A DNA stretch of 26,871 nucleotides from a virus. The stretch spans positions 3,696-30,566 of the IMG/VR virus record IMGVR_UViG_3300001450_005553. One strand, 5' to 3'. The notes beneath the pieces are model-generated. The model did not search any database and was not told the DNA's origin. It worked only from the letters and a program-made list of their open reading frames with translations. The position numbers were made by a program, and so were the translations under genes. How positions within the stretch are numbered: the stretch's first letter is position 1; each line of letters begins with the position of its first letter. Positions 3,965-13,313 of this stretch are shown in pieces.

Positions 3965-5916
3965 TGTTTAAGAACAGTATCAGGTACTCCCCTGCAGCCG
4001 GCCACTACCTTGAGTATGGATTTTACACAGATGCCATACCTGGGACAAGAGAATATTATGATCACTGGGATGGAGAGAAGAAAAGATGCACAGAAGGATA
4101 CGAGGGGTTAACAGGATATCACTACTTTTATCTTAACTACTGCCCAATAGACAGAGTAGTAGACGATTACCTAGCAGATGGTACCAAGATCGCAAGAAGA
4201 GAACGAACATTTCCTGCATTCTACGACGGAGACCACGAGTACTTCACTGCCGTAGATACCGCCCGAAAAACAAACAAACATTTAGTCGTACTTAAGGCTA
4301 GACGTAAAGGCTTCTCCTATAAGGCTGGTGCTATGCTAGCACGTAACTACTTCCTAATGCGTAACTCTAAGAACTACGTATTCGCCTCACAGAAAGAATA
4401 CCTCATCGGGGACGGCCTACTCTCCAAAGCATGGGACTTTCTATCCTTCATCGATGACAATACGGCCTGGACACAACCAAGACTACGTGACCGTGAGATG
4501 CACAAACAATCAGGGTACAAAAAGAATGTTAACGGAGCAGATGTAGAACTCGGGATGAAATCCCAAATCATTGGGGTATCTCTAAAAGACAACCCAGACA
4601 AGGTTCGTGGTAAAGCGGGTGACCTGATATTCTTTGAGGAGGCAGGTTCATTCGGGGGACTACTCAAAGCCTGGGAGGTAGCCATGCCTACTATGCGTCA
4701 AGGTTCCAAGACACTTGGTACTATGATTGCATTTGGTACGGGTGGTGAGGAAGGTAGTGGGTTTGATGGAATGGAAGAACTATTCTATCACCCCGACTCC
4801 TATGACTGCATGGCCTTTGACAATGACTGGGATGCAGGAGCTATGGGAACTACATGCGGGTACTTTGTGCCTATACAACAAAACTTAGACGGATTTATAG
4901 ATGAAGACGGGAACTCACTCAAAGAAGAAGCAAGGGCTCATGAGGAAACACAAAGGGAGAAAAAGAAGGGGGCAAATGATCCTAAAGCCCTCGACCAGTA
5001 CACGGCGGAGCACCCGTTCACACCGCAGGAGGCGACGCTCCAGGTCACGGCAAATCTATTTGATGTTACTTCTCTTAAAGAGCAGTATAACAAGATTAAG
5101 GCTCACGGACTTGAGGTTGAAGGAACCGCAGGTATAATGTACTATGATAAAAATGGTAAGTCTTCATTTAGACCTAGTGATACCTGCAACCCTGTATACA
5201 AGTTCCCGCATAGAAAGGGAGACAAGACAGAAGGCTCTGTAGTTATATATCAATCACCATTTTTAACTGAGCAACAAGAAGTACCACATAATTTGTATAT
5301 TGTGTGCCACGACCCGTATGCACAATCAAGCTCAACAACCAATGAATCACTTGGTGCAGCATACGTAATTAAAAGACCTAATAACCTATCCAAGCCGGAT
5401 GATTTAATTGTAGCAAGCTATGTTGGACGCCCTAAAACACAGGATGAATACAACCGGAATCTATTTATGTTGGCAGAATACTACAACGCAAAGATCGGAT
5501 TCGAGAACGACCGTGGCGAGCTTATTGCTTACGCAAAGAGATATCGCAAGCTACATAAGCTACAAGAAGAGTTTGAAATGCTGGATAAAAGAGAACTACG
5601 ATCCAGAAATGTGAGACGTCAGTACGGTATGCATATGACCGAACAACGTAAAAGACAAGGAGAGTTGTACATCAGAGACTGGCTAGTGACACCAAGACAC
5701 ACAGACGAAGATGGGAATACTACTCTAAACCTGCATAAAATCTACGACCCAGCGCTTTTACAAGAACTAATGAAGTTCAATCACAAAGGCAACTTTGACC
5801 GAGTTATGGCGTTTATGGTAGGCATGTACCATACGCGAGAGTTATATAATAGAGAGGTGGTAGAAATTTTATCTGACAGATCACAGGACGATTGGTTCGA
5901 ACGCAATTATAACTAA
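3964..5916 (+). CDS. terL: Terminase large subunit (packaging ATPase/nuclease)
   Basis: This motor protein hydrolyses ATP to pump DNA through the portal and cuts the concatemer. At 650 aa it is a normal full-length TerL. The ATPase domain has a variant P-loop LKARRKGFSYK (residues 110-120) and a Walker B LIFFEEAG (221-228) with the catalytic Glu pair. The C-terminal RNase H-like nuclease shows three acidic sites: Asp450 in VCHDPYA, Glu514/Asp516 in IGFENDRGE, and Asp612 in NFDRVMAFM. The K-A-R-R-K-G P-loop without a classic GxxxxGK[ST] is a known variation in terminases. It starts on the last base of the preceding stop codon (TAATG), and the portal begins 11 nt after its end. Confidence 0.96.
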   Translation: MFKNSIRYSPAAGHYLEYGFYTDAIPGTREYYDHWDGEKKRCTEGYEGLTGYHYFYLNYCPIDRVVDDYLADGTKIARRERTFPAFYDGDHEYFTAVDTARKTNKHLVVLKARRKGFSYKAGAMLARNYFLMRNSKNYVFASQKEYLIGDGLLSKAWDFLSFIDDNTAWTQPRLRDREMHKQSGYKKNVNGADVELGMKSQIIGVSLKDNPDKVRGKAGDLIFFEEAGSFGGLLKAWEVAMPTMRQGSKTLGTMIAFGTGGEEGSGFDGMEELFYHPDSYDCMAFDNDWDAGAMGTTCGYFVPIQQNLDGFIDEDGNSLKEEARAHEETQREKKKGANDPKALDQYTAEHPFTPQEATLQVTANLFDVTSLKEQYNKIKAHGLEVEGTAGIMYYDKNGKSSFRPSDTCNPVYKFPHRKGDKTEGSVVIYQSPFLTEQQEVPHNLYIVCHDPYAQSSSTTNESLGAAYVIKRPNNLSKPDDLIVASYVGRPKTQDEYNRNLFMLAEYYNAKIGFENDRGELIAYAKRYRKLHKLQEEFEMLDKRELRSRNVRRQYGMHMTEQRKRQGELYIRDWLVTPRHTDEDGNTTLNLHKIYDPALLQELMKFNHKGNFDRVMAFMVGMYHTRELYNREVVEILSDRSQDDWFERNYN

Positions 5917-5926
5917 TTTTGTAACA

Positions 5927-8113
5927 ATGTATGGATCTCAAAATATCCCTCAGCAAAGACTGCCGCTGTCTAGAAAAAGTAAAAAGTGGAGAGAGCAGTG
6001 TGTAGAATCGTTTATAGGTATCTCAAGATTTGGGCTATCTGAAAGAAAAAGTTTTCTCAAGTCCTTGTATGACTACTACAACGGGGTAATAGATGAGACA
6101 GACTATAAGCACGTACTTAAACCGTACGGCAAAAGGAGAGAGAACTTCCCTTCTAAACTAAAGAACTACCCTATCATCAAGCCTATCATTGATCTGCTTG
6201 CCGGGGAGAAATCTAAGCGCCCACTTAACTTTACAGTAACAGTAAAGAATGGAGATGCTATAAGTAAGAAAGAAGAAGAGAAGAAGAAAAAGATCATGGG
6301 CGCCATGGTCAAGATTTTTGCAGAAGAGTTGGAGGGATCAGACAAGACAGACACAGGGCTACCTGAAAAAGTAGCTGAGCAATTTGAGATGTCTTATGTA
6401 GACAGACGCGCAATACAGGGACAGAACGCTTTGAACTATATTGTTCAAAGTGAGGAGCTAACAGATAAATTCCAGAAAGCATTCTTTCACTACCTCGTTG
6501 CAGGTGAGACATACTCACACAAGGGAGTCCGTAGAAACGAACCTTTCTATGATGTCATTAATCCACTAGATGTAGATTATGATAAAGACCCAGACCTAGA
6601 GTTTGTAGAAGACGGAGATTGGGCCATGGTCAGAAGATTTGCTCACGCTTCTACTATTATAGATCATTACGGAGAGTACCTTACAGACGAACAGATACTT
6701 GAGCTAGAGAACCCAAGGCATTCCTCAGTAGATACATACCTGCTTTACAGATCAGAAGCATCTGGGGGCGACGCAAACGTATCACGTAACAGAACAATAG
6801 AGGTTATAACTGTATACTGGAAGAGTAGAAAGCGTATAGGATTCTTGACATACACCGACCCAACAACCGGTATGCAAGAAGAGATGGAGGTTGTAGACGG
6901 TTTCCGTATGCCTGCTGAGCTCAAAGCAGCTGGGGCAAAAGTTAGATACGAGTGGGTGAACGAAGTATGGGAAGGTACACGTATCGATGGAAGATTCTAC
7001 GTGAACATTAACCCTATCCCAAACCAGCGTACATCACTGGACAACCCCTCACTGTGTAAGCTGCCTATCAACGGTAGAAGATACTCTGACATAAACTCAG
7101 AAAACATATCCCTAGTATCTCTAGGTATCCCATTCCAACTCAACTACAACATTTTCAAGTACCGTATGGAGCTTGCACTTGCACGTAGTAAGGACATCAT
7201 AGCACAGTTTGACATCAACATGATCCCCAAGAAGTGGGACCTGGACAAGTTTATGTACTACGTAGAGGGCACAGGTATAGCTTGGGTTGACTACAACAAA
7301 GAAGGTATACAACTCTCACCACAACATCAGTCAGTACTGGACATGTCTATTAAGACCGTAGGACAGTATATACAGCTCCTAGAATCAATCTTCTCGGAGT
7401 GGGAGAGGATATCTGGTGTAAACAGACAAAGACAGGGTATGGTGGGCCCCTATGAAGGCAAAGCATCTTCACAACAGGCCATCATGCAGTCGTCACACAT
7501 TACAGAAGACTTGTTCCGTAAGTTCAATAGATTTGAGCAACGTGAAATGCAAGGTCTACTTGACTACTCTAAAGAAGCTTGGGTAAGCGGAAAGAAAGCT
7601 ATGTATGTGATGCCAGACAACCAGATCGATATGTTCGACCTTGAGGCAGAAGATCACATGGAAAGCGAGTATGGTATCTTTGTATCTGATGCAGGCAGAG
7701 ACCTTGAGAAACTAGACCAAGCTAAGCAGTTGTCACAGGCAATGATTCAGAACGGTATGAAGACATCAGATGTACTCAACTTGTTTGACACTGAAAACTT
7801 CACAGGAATCAAAGCTAAGATCAAAGCCGCTGAAAAAGCTAGAGAACAACTGGAGCAACAGCAACAACAAGCTCAGCAGCAACAGCAGCAGCAAGAGTTG
7901 CAACTCAAGCAACAGGCACTGCAACAAGATCAGTTGGAGAAAGACAAAGACAGGCAGGTACAGATCGAAACAGCTCTCATCCAAGCAGAGGCACAGGATA
8001 CTACAGGTAAACTAAACCTAGACCTCGAGAAGATGTTGAAGCAGCATGAAGTAAAGCAGCGTGAACTCTCTCTAAAGGAGAAAGAACTAGATAGAAAGAA
8101 TGACGCTCAATAA
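5927..8113 (+). CDS. Portal protein
   Basis: Portals form the dodecameric ring at the capsid vertex through which DNA moves. The 728-aa product has the usual features: an N-terminal basic wing (residues 1-60), PIIKPIIDLLAGEKSKRPLNF near 82, the segment YSHKGVRRNEPFYDVINPLDVDYD near 195, a helical stem region around 390-440 (NYNIFKYRMELALARSKDI), and the stretch SGVNRQRQGMVGPYEGKASS (about 495-515), typical of the P22-like portal family including crAss-like phages. The C-terminal 100 residues are a Gln-rich coiled coil (residues 640-700) that could form a barrel. Position after terL and size agree. TAATTTTG just before the start (5914-5921) resembles a -7 element. The last 14 nt overlap the next gene. 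Confidence 0.92.
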   Translation: MYGSQNIPQQRLPLSRKSKKWREQCVESFIGISRFGLSERKSFLKSLYDYYNGVIDETDYKHVLKPYGKRRENFPSKLKNYPIIKPIIDLLAGEKSKRPLNFTVTVKNGDAISKKEEEKKKKIMGAMVKIFAEELEGSDKTDTGLPEKVAEQFEMSYVDRRAIQGQNALNYIVQSEELTDKFQKAFFHYLVAGETYSHKGVRRNEPFYDVINPLDVDYDKDPDLEFVEDGDWAMVRRFAHASTIIDHYGEYLTDEQILELENPRHSSVDTYLLYRSEASGGDANVSRNRTIEVITVYWKSRKRIGFLTYTDPTTGMQEEMEVVDGFRMPAELKAAGAKVRYEWVNEVWEGTRIDGRFYVNINPIPNQRTSLDNPSLCKLPINGRRYSDINSENISLVSLGIPFQLNYNIFKYRMELALARSKDIIAQFDINMIPKKWDLDKFMYYVEGTGIAWVDYNKEGIQLSPQHQSVLDMSIKTVGQYIQLLESIFSEWERISGVNRQRQGMVGPYEGKASSQQAIMQSSHITEDLFRKFNRFEQREMQGLLDYSKEAWVSGKKAMYVMPDNQIDMFDLEAEDHMESEYGIFVSDAGRDLEKLDQAKQLSQAMIQNGMKTSDVLNLFDTENFTGIKAKIKAAEKAREQLEQQQQQAQQQQQQQELQLKQQALQQDQLEKDKDRQVQIETALIQAEAQDTTGKLNLDLEKMLKQHEVKQRELSLKEKELDRKNDAQ

Positions 8114-8540
8114 TAAAGAAAGACGGGAGCTCTTAGATAGAGCGAGGGCTTCGGGATACTCAGGTTCTATTATAGATGTTTATGAAGGACATCGTAAGGG
8201 TAGGGACGTAATAGGCGAGTTTGAAGCACAAAAGCAGGGGAATATTGCTGTCACCCCGTCGCAGCAGCAAGCAGGACTTGGCCCCGCTCACCAGGCAGGT
8301 AGGACAGACCAAAGTATGGTTTTCCCAAAGATCGGTCCTAACGCGACAATGACAACTGCGAATAAAGGTTTGAAAGCAAACCTGGACGTGAAAGGCTATG
8401 ATGACCGAGGTCATTTAGTGAAGTCATACGAGTCTGTCCCGCCTGGTGTTAAATCCCTACCAATGGGACCTAGAGCAACTACAGTATTAGAAACCCCAGC
8501 ACGTTATGCAAGGCTTGGTGGATTCCTAAGTGATATATAG
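8100..8540 (+). CDS. Small virion-assembly-region protein (146 aa)
   Basis: The ATG lies inside the final 14 nt of the portal gene. The protein has a basic helical start (NNKERRELLDRARASGYSG), a Gln-rich linker, and a distinctive C-terminal half: MVFPKIGPNATMTTANKG, then ESVPPGVKSLPMGPRATTVLETPARYARLGG. The PPGVxxLPxGPxxxTVxETPA pattern recurs, to my knowledge, in unnamed proteins beside portal genes of Bacteroidota phages. The extended Pro/Gly-rich tail suggests docking on another protein, possibly portal or scaffold. Function unknown. Confidence 0.8.
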   Translation: MTLNNKERRELLDRARASGYSGSIIDVYEGHRKGRDVIGEFEAQKQGNIAVTPSQQQAGLGPAHQAGRTDQSMVFPKIGPNATMTTANKGLKANLDVKGYDDRGHLVKSYESVPPGVKSLPMGPRATTVLETPARYARLGGFLSDI

Positions 8541-8580
8541 TAATAGTGAGTATAAAAAATAATTTTATACCAAAAGTTTA

Positions 8581-8590
8581 AAACCAAACA
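8581..8590 (+). promoter_or_regulatory. Recurrent leader motif before the scaffold gene
   Basis: An exact AAACCAAACA lies 12 bp before ATG 8603, in the 62-bp A/T-rich gap after the 146-aa gene. The following TATTTTTG (8593-8600) matches TAnnTTTG, but is only two bases from the start, so it is an unlikely promoter for this gene. Confidence 0.45.
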
Positions 8591-8602
8591 AATATTTTTG
8601 CA

Positions 8603-9712
8603 ATGAGTGATGAAAAAAAATTAGACTTTAGCGCTATCTCTTTCGACAGTGTCGTAGGTGATGGAGCACAAGGTTTAGACCTAGCAGAGGAGACTCAAGA
8701 AGTTGAGAATCCGACAGAGGAACCTTCTAGTAATGAACTTGACCAAGATGTTGAGGACGTACAAGAAGACTATGGAGATGAAGACCGTGAAGACGGAGTC
8801 GACGAAGAATACAACGACGACGACGAAGACCTTACAGTTGAAGACTCTGACAGTGATCTAGACTCTTCGGTAGCAGCAGAAATTGCTGACACCCTTGGAG
8901 TTGAAATAGATAGCAACTACGCTGACACCGTAGAAGGCTTGACAGAGTTTGTCAGAGACGCATCTCAGACTGTAGCAGAAGATCAGATTGAAGATCTGTT
9001 TCAGCAGTTCCCTCTAGTACAGCAACATTTGGATTACGTCCTTGCAGGAGGTGATTCAGAAAAGTTCTTTGAAGCATATAATCCTAATTTGGATTACAGT
9101 AGTTTCCAGATAAACGAGAGTGATACTGGAGTCCAAGCAGCAGTACTTTCACAGTACTTCCAAGCTAAAGGACACGAACCAGAGTTCATTCAAGAACTTC
9201 TTGAAGACTACCAAGACAGCGGAAAGCTATACTCTAAAGCAGAGGCAGCTAGACAAGCTCTTGGCCAGGCTCAAGAAACACAAAGATCGTCTATGTTGGA
9301 ACAACAACAACAAGAGTATCAGGAACTAGAGGCCCAGCAAGAAGAATTCTGGGAAGGAGTTGCTGATACTATTGAAAGCGGTAACGAGTTTGCGGGGATA
9401 CGAATCCCAGACGCAGACAAGTCCGATTTCTTTGACTACATCTCTGCTCCGGCAGATGAGTCAGGCAGAACTCAGAGAGATATCGATTACTCTGAGGCAG
9501 ATATGAATGTAAAACTAGCAATAGACTACCTAATGTATGGTGGTTTTAAGCTAGACGAAATAATTGACACTAAGGCCAGAACAAAGAGTGTTCAGGGACT
9601 TAGAGACCGAATTGTTAGGAACGAGGGGCAAGTTAAAAATTCTAAACGAGCTCAACGTACCCAACCTAAATCATTTGATCCAGATCAGCTGGACATAAAC
9701 GCGCTTTTTTAA
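8603..9712 (+). CDS. Putative capsid scaffolding protein (369 aa)
   Basis: Three features point to a scaffold: its place between portal and major capsid genes, an extremely acidic N-terminal third (residues 20-90, runs of Asp and Glu such as EEYNDDDEDLTVEDSD), and a helical, Gln/Glu-rich middle and C-terminal part (SSMLEQQQQEYQELEAQQEEF near residue 230) with a basic tail (NSKRAQRTQPKS) before the end DINALF. Scaffolds typically bind the capsid protein through a basic C-terminal helix, which fits. No protease motif is visible. The sequence itself has no recognisable domain, so the call rests on composition and order. Confidence 0.8.
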   Translation: MSDEKKLDFSAISFDSVVGDGAQGLDLAEETQEVENPTEEPSSNELDQDVEDVQEDYGDEDREDGVDEEYNDDDEDLTVEDSDSDLDSSVAAEIADTLGVEIDSNYADTVEGLTEFVRDASQTVAEDQIEDLFQQFPLVQQHLDYVLAGGDSEKFFEAYNPNLDYSSFQINESDTGVQAAVLSQYFQAKGHEPEFIQELLEDYQDSGKLYSKAEAARQALGQAQETQRSSMLEQQQQEYQELEAQQEEFWEGVADTIESGNEFAGIRIPDADKSDFFDYISAPADESGRTQRDIDYSEADMNVKLAIDYLMYGGFKLDEIIDTKARTKSVQGLRDRIVRNEGQVKNSKRAQRTQPKSFDPDQLDINALF

Positions 9713-9732
9713 AACAAGCAATTAATCTATTT

Positions 9733-9744
9733 AAATAAATAATC
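9733..9744 (+). promoter_or_regulatory. A/T-rich translation start context of the major capsid gene
   Basis: The 12 bases before ATG 9745 together with the ATG are identical (15 nt, AAATAAATAATCATG) to those at the 401-aa virion gene (13332-13346). There is no Shine-Dalgarno sequence. A/T-rich, unstructured leaders are associated with strong translation in Bacteroidota. Confidence 0.5.
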
Positions 9745-11199
9745 ATGGCATTGACTAACGTACTGAAAACGTACTACAATGATTCGCAGATGACTGACAC
9801 CAATTCGTTGGTCAATGCGTTGATGGAGAAGCCAGAAGAGCTATCTCCAATTATCACGCACCTCGCAGGTCGTGAAGAAAAGAAATTCCCATTGTCTTTC
9901 ATGACAGAGGGAGTAGGTAACACTAAATCTATCGATCGTTTCGAATACGAGTATCGTGTTAAAACACACGAAGTGAATGTTCGTCCTGTTGTAACTAACA
10001 AGGGAACAGGAGCTGGTGGATCTACTTTTACAATTACTTTCCCAGATCGCTGGTTTGTATTCCCATACACACTCGTTTCTGAAAGTGGTGTTCTTGCACG
10101 TATTATGGAAGAGCCTCGTCAAGTAGCTGATGGATTTCAGTATACAATGAAGTTTGTATCTCCAGATGCTGCAGCACTGACTGAAGGAGCAGGCGATGTA
10201 GAAGAAGGCGCAATGTGGGGTCAGCTATATGCTAACGTCGGAATTGACTTCTCTCGTGGAAACGCTTCTAACTGGAGTGCACCCGGCTTGGTGAGATCTA
10301 AGATTGGTACTATCCGTAAGTCTTACCAGTTCTCTGGTAATGCAAAAGACTACGTTGCTGAGTTCGAACTTCCATTGAAGGAGGGCTCTACAACTAAGTT
10401 GTGGATGGACTATGAAGAGTATCGTCATATGTTGAAGTTCAAGGAAGAGTGTGAGATGTACTACTGGTATGGCCAGAAGACTCATGACGCTACCGGTAGA
10501 ACTAACATGGTGGACGAGAATGGCCAACCAGTTGTTTCTGGTCCTGGTTTGTTCGAGCAGATCATCAACAAGGACACTTACTCTACGCTTACACAGCAGA
10601 AGATTGAGGACGTCATTGGTGACTTGTTCTACGGAATGACTGACGCTACTGATAAGCAAGTGACATTGTTCACAGGTATCGGTGGAGCACGTGAGTTTGA
10701 TAAGGCTTTGCGTAACTACTACGGTTCTAGCTCAGGTAGTGCATCATCCCCTGGGGCAACTAGAGGATACTTGCAGACTTCAGAGTCTAAGTTTATCACA
10801 GGAAGCGGACGTAGCCTTGGTGTTACTGGTTACTTTAACTCTTATGACCACATTGATGGGCATACAGTGAACGTAGTTAAAGTTCCATTGTTTGACCACG
10901 GTCCTGTTGCTCAGGCTTCTCGTAAGCATCCAGAAAGCGGATTGCCAATTGAGTCGTACAGAATGACATTCGTCGATCAGTCTACTTATGATGGAGAGAA
11001 CAACCTCCAGATGATTAACAAGAAGGGTCGTGAAATGCTGCGTTGGGCTGTTGCTGGTTCTGTTGTGCCTAAGGGCTTCACAGGATCTGACACTCGCGCT
11101 AGTGATATAGACGGTGCTTCTGTGCATATGTTGAAAACAGCTGGTATCCTGCTTCGCAGATTCGATACTTCGCTTGATCTACAGTGCACTGCATCGTAA
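9745..11199 (+). CDS. Major capsid protein
   Basis: The 484-aa product follows the scaffold gene and is about the length of crAss-like major capsid proteins (about 490 aa). It lacks low-complexity sequence and has mixed alpha/beta character with many aromatic residues, for example FPDRWFVFPYTLVSESGVLARIMEEPR (middle of the first third) and VDQSTYDGENNLQMINKKGREMLRW near the end. An HK97-type fold is expected from the family, though no single motif proves it. By my count 18 of 23 Arg codons are CGT or CGC, whereas neighbouring genes use mostly AGA/AGG, a bias typical of very highly expressed genes. It is bounded by a special start context and a large hairpin, so it can be expressed as its own unit. 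Confidence 0.88.
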   Translation: MALTNVLKTYYNDSQMTDTNSLVNALMEKPEELSPIITHLAGREEKKFPLSFMTEGVGNTKSIDRFEYEYRVKTHEVNVRPVVTNKGTGAGGSTFTITFPDRWFVFPYTLVSESGVLARIMEEPRQVADGFQYTMKFVSPDAAALTEGAGDVEEGAMWGQLYANVGIDFSRGNASNWSAPGLVRSKIGTIRKSYQFSGNAKDYVAEFELPLKEGSTTKLWMDYEEYRHMLKFKEECEMYYWYGQKTHDATGRTNMVDENGQPVVSGPGLFEQIINKDTYSTLTQQKIEDVIGDLFYGMTDATDKQVTLFTGIGGAREFDKALRNYYGSSSGSASSPGATRGYLQTSESKFITGSGRSLGVTGYFNSYDHIDGHTVNVVKVPLFDHGPVAQASRKHPESGLPIESYRMTFVDQSTYDGENNLQMINKKGREMLRWAVAGSVVPKGFTGSDTRASDIDGASVHMLKTAGILLRRFDTSLDLQCTAS

Positions 11200-11203
11200 T
11201 TTG

Positions 11204-11257
11204 TGTTTGGTTTGCATAGGGGGGACTGCAACGGCGGTCCCCCTGATTGCAGCCAAA
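11204..11257 (+). terminator. Large hairpin terminator after the major capsid gene
   Basis: GGGGGAC (11220-11226) pairs with GTCCCCC (11237-11243) around a 10-nt loop; TGCA (11213-11216) with TGCA (11248-11251) and TTTGG (11206-11210) with CCAAA (11253-11257) extend it. The following sequence is only moderately T-rich, so termination may be partial and the hairpin may also protect the capsid mRNA. Confidence 0.65.
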
Positions 11258-11261
11258 TTTG

Positions 11262-11331
11262 TAAACCAAACAATTGAGTTATTCTTTGACTAAAGAACAA
11301 CTTAGTTATTCTTTCTAAACTTTAAAAGAAC
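11262..11331 (+). promoter_or_regulatory. Leader of the 267-aa gene with motif, hairpin and direct repeat
   Basis: TAAACCAAACA (11262-11272) opens the leader. Next comes an inverted repeat, GTTATTCTTT (11278-11287) and AAAGAACAAC (11292-11301), with one mismatch around GACT. AGTTATTCTTT occurs twice (11277-11287 and 11304-11314). CAAATTTG upstream (11254-11261) is one base off TAnnTTTG and could be the -7 element. Confidence 0.45.
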
Positions 11332-12135
11332 ATGAGAAAAATTTATATCCGACGTAAGGAAACGACAAGTTACCTTCCAAAAGAGGTCCGAGTAGGAGCT
11401 CGCGTCACAATTGGTTCTATATTTGTAGGACGACAACCACTCAGAGGAGTGGAAGGAGAAGAGGCTAAAAAGTACCTACCAGGTCTTATAGGTCTACCGT
11501 ATGATCACCCAGATTTTCCTTCACGGGAAAAAGACTACTGGGCAAGTCTAAGAGTCAAGGTCCCGTTTGAGGGAAAAGAACTTGACATTAGTACACACGA
11601 AGACGGTAGCGCTATAAATGTTGAAGACTACGTTACTTATAAGTGGTGTATGAAACACAGACAAGTAGTTGATAGTAAAGAGCTAATGGCTAGTACTGCA
11701 GGTGCCAGATTCTACATATACGATCCTCAAAAGGATTTGATCAAAAAGAACGCAAAAGTTAAAATTGCAAAAGAAGCAGATAAGGAGTTTATTAAAGCTT
11801 CTTCAGATGTTTCAAGAATGAAGAGATTGTTGAGGGTGTTGACAGATACAAACCCTGACAAGCTTACAGATTTGGAAGTTGAGAACAGTTTGTACGATTT
11901 GAAAACTAAATCACCTGCTAAGTTTCATAAAGCAGCCATAGATAAAGATCTTGATCTTAAAGATGAAATTGCTGAAATGATACAAGAGAGCATTATCCGT
12001 AAAATAGGCAACCAGCATATCCACGGTGATGAGACAATAGGAGAAGATTTAACTGATACTATCGTATACTTTAAGAATAAAAAGAACTCAGGAGCAATAA
12101 ATACACTGAGGGCAAAACTCAAAGAAGTCAAGTGA
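11332..12135 (+). CDS. Virion-block protein of unknown function (267 aa)
   Basis: The gene sits between the capsid protein and a connector-type protein. The N-terminal half appears beta-rich (RKIYIRRKETTSYLP, VGARVTIGSIFVGRQPL, RVKVPFEGKELDIS), with a conserved-looking VEDYVTYKWCMKHRQV near residue 97 and ARFYIYDPQKD near 125. The C-terminal half is helical and charged (residues 140-265, e.g. DVSRMKRLLRVLTDTNPDKL), ending LRAKLKEVK. Such strand-then-helix proteins after the capsid gene in Bacteroidota phages are presumed virion components, but I cannot name a function. The stop overlaps the next start as GTGA. Arg codons are mostly AGA/AGG, unlike the capsid gene just upstream. Confidence 0.8.
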   Translation: MRKIYIRRKETTSYLPKEVRVGARVTIGSIFVGRQPLRGVEGEEAKKYLPGLIGLPYDHPDFPSREKDYWASLRVKVPFEGKELDISTHEDGSAINVEDYVTYKWCMKHRQVVDSKELMASTAGARFYIYDPQKDLIKKNAKVKIAKEADKEFIKASSDVSRMKRLLRVLTDTNPDKLTDLEVENSLYDLKTKSPAKFHKAAIDKDLDLKDEIAEMIQESIIRKIGNQHIHGDETIGEDLTDTIVYFKNKKNSGAINTLRAKLKEVK

Positions 12136-13313
12136 CAATAGAAGAGATGCATATAGCAGTCAACCTGGGAGTCCAAAAAATTGGGTCTTTCCAGGTTGAC
12201 AATCTCTTGCCTGAAGAGATAGACCACGAGCTTAATTTAGCTCAGCGTCGTTTCATCAAGCAGAGATATTCTAGCACGTCCAATGCTAAGCAACAAGGAT
12301 TTGAACAGTCTCAAAAAAGACTTGACGATCTTAGGAACTTAGTGGAGGACTTTACTGCTTACGAAAGTTTTTATATGGGACCGGTGTACACATCGAGTTC
12401 TAGAGGAGACATCTTCGTAGATAGGTACAAGCTGCCGCTAGATTACATGCATCTACTCAGTGTGCGTAGTGAGGTAAAGGATGGATGCAATAGGCCAATA
12501 CAAATATCTGTAACCAACAGTACAGACCATTACCTAAGAATACCTACGACACTAAACCTACAGGGGTACTATCTAGTAGAAATACAGATAGCAAATGAAG
12601 AAGGAGGAGCCGATACAATTAGGAGCAATCAAAATGGATTGACCATAGATGATCTCAGAGAAGACTCGTACCCATTTGGTATAGAGCCTAGTCTTTCTCC
12701 TAACGATACATTCAGTGATCTAACTAGCAATAGAAGATCTTCAGATTCTCCTCCTGCAGATGCCAATGAGATATTCCTAAAAAGAAATGAAGCTGAAGAT
12801 TCAGAAGGTGGAGGATTCTTTGCAATAACTGCAGATGGTAAAGATACAACACATGCAGGGGCTTATGCTATCTTGATATTTAAAGATAGAGGGGGCAATG
12901 AAGAAAAGATAAATGTAATGCAGCCTCCCATTAGCCTAGTTAATCAAACAAGAACGCACTCTGCAAACGACACTAGGTTCTTGACTAAACGCACACTTTG
13001 TAAGTATGTTCAGCAAGATGATATATATAAAGTGTTAGATGATCCATTTTCAACGACAAAAGGTTCATCTCCTTTGTATACAATGCAGGAAAATTTCGTA
13101 GATTTGTATTCGAACATAATGTTCTTGCCAACTACAACAGTAATAAAATATTTACGGAGACCAGCCCTTATGCGAAGAGCAACAGGTTCCGGTTCCGAGT
13201 TGCCCGAACATACCCATGACGAGGTAGTTGAGATGGCAATTAAAAGCATCTTGGAGGCTATTGAATCTCCTAGATATCAATCACAATCTGGGGAGGTCCT
13301 AGAAAGTGAATAA
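12132..13313 (+). CDS. Connector/ring-type virion protein (393 aa)
   Basis: The start is GTG, overlapping the previous stop as GTGA; an in-frame ATG five codons on is the alternative. The N-terminus, TIEEMHIAVNLGVQKIG followed by LPEEIDHELNLAQRRFIKQRY (residues 26-46), is the hallmark of a protein family placed after the capsid gene in crAss-like and related phages and thought to form rings below the portal. A long, likely beta-rich middle follows (residues 80-300), and the C-terminus is helical and acidic (THDEVVEMAIKSILEAIE). Role as a neck or tail-ring subunit is inferred from family pattern and order. Confidence 0.7.
   Translation: MTIEEMHIAVNLGVQKIGSFQVDNLLPEEIDHELNLAQRRFIKQRYSSTSNAKQQGFEQSQKRLDDLRNLVEDFTAYESFYMGPVYTSSSRGDIFVDRYKLPLDYMHLLSVRSEVKDGCNRPIQISVTNSTDHYLRIPTTLNLQGYYLVEIQIANEEGGADTIRSNQNGLTIDDLREDSYPFGIEPSLSPNDTFSDLTSNRRSSDSPPADANEIFLKRNEAEDSEGGGFFAITADGKDTTHAGAYAILIFKDRGGNEEKINVMQPPISLVNQTRTHSANDTRFLTKRTLCKYVQQDDIYKVLDDPFSTTKGSSPLYTMQENFVDLYSNIMFLPTTTVIKYLRRPALMRRATGSGSELPEHTHDEVVEMAIKSILEAIESPRYQSQSGEVLESE

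Noticed and set aside
4374-4685. Antisense 103-codon frame within terL
   Set aside because: It covers the well-conserved ATPase domain, is Ser/Pro-rich and has no start context; it is a mirror of the coding strand.
7850-7930. CAA/CAG triplet run as a possible repeat element
   Set aside because: It encodes the Gln-rich coiled coil of the portal C-terminus; the mix of CAA and CAG argues for selection on protein and not a mobile or CRISPR-like repeat.
9695-9716. Programmed frameshift at the T-run ending the scaffold gene
   Set aside because: The run is at the natural stop codon, and no downstream open frame would give a meaningful extension before the capsid gene.
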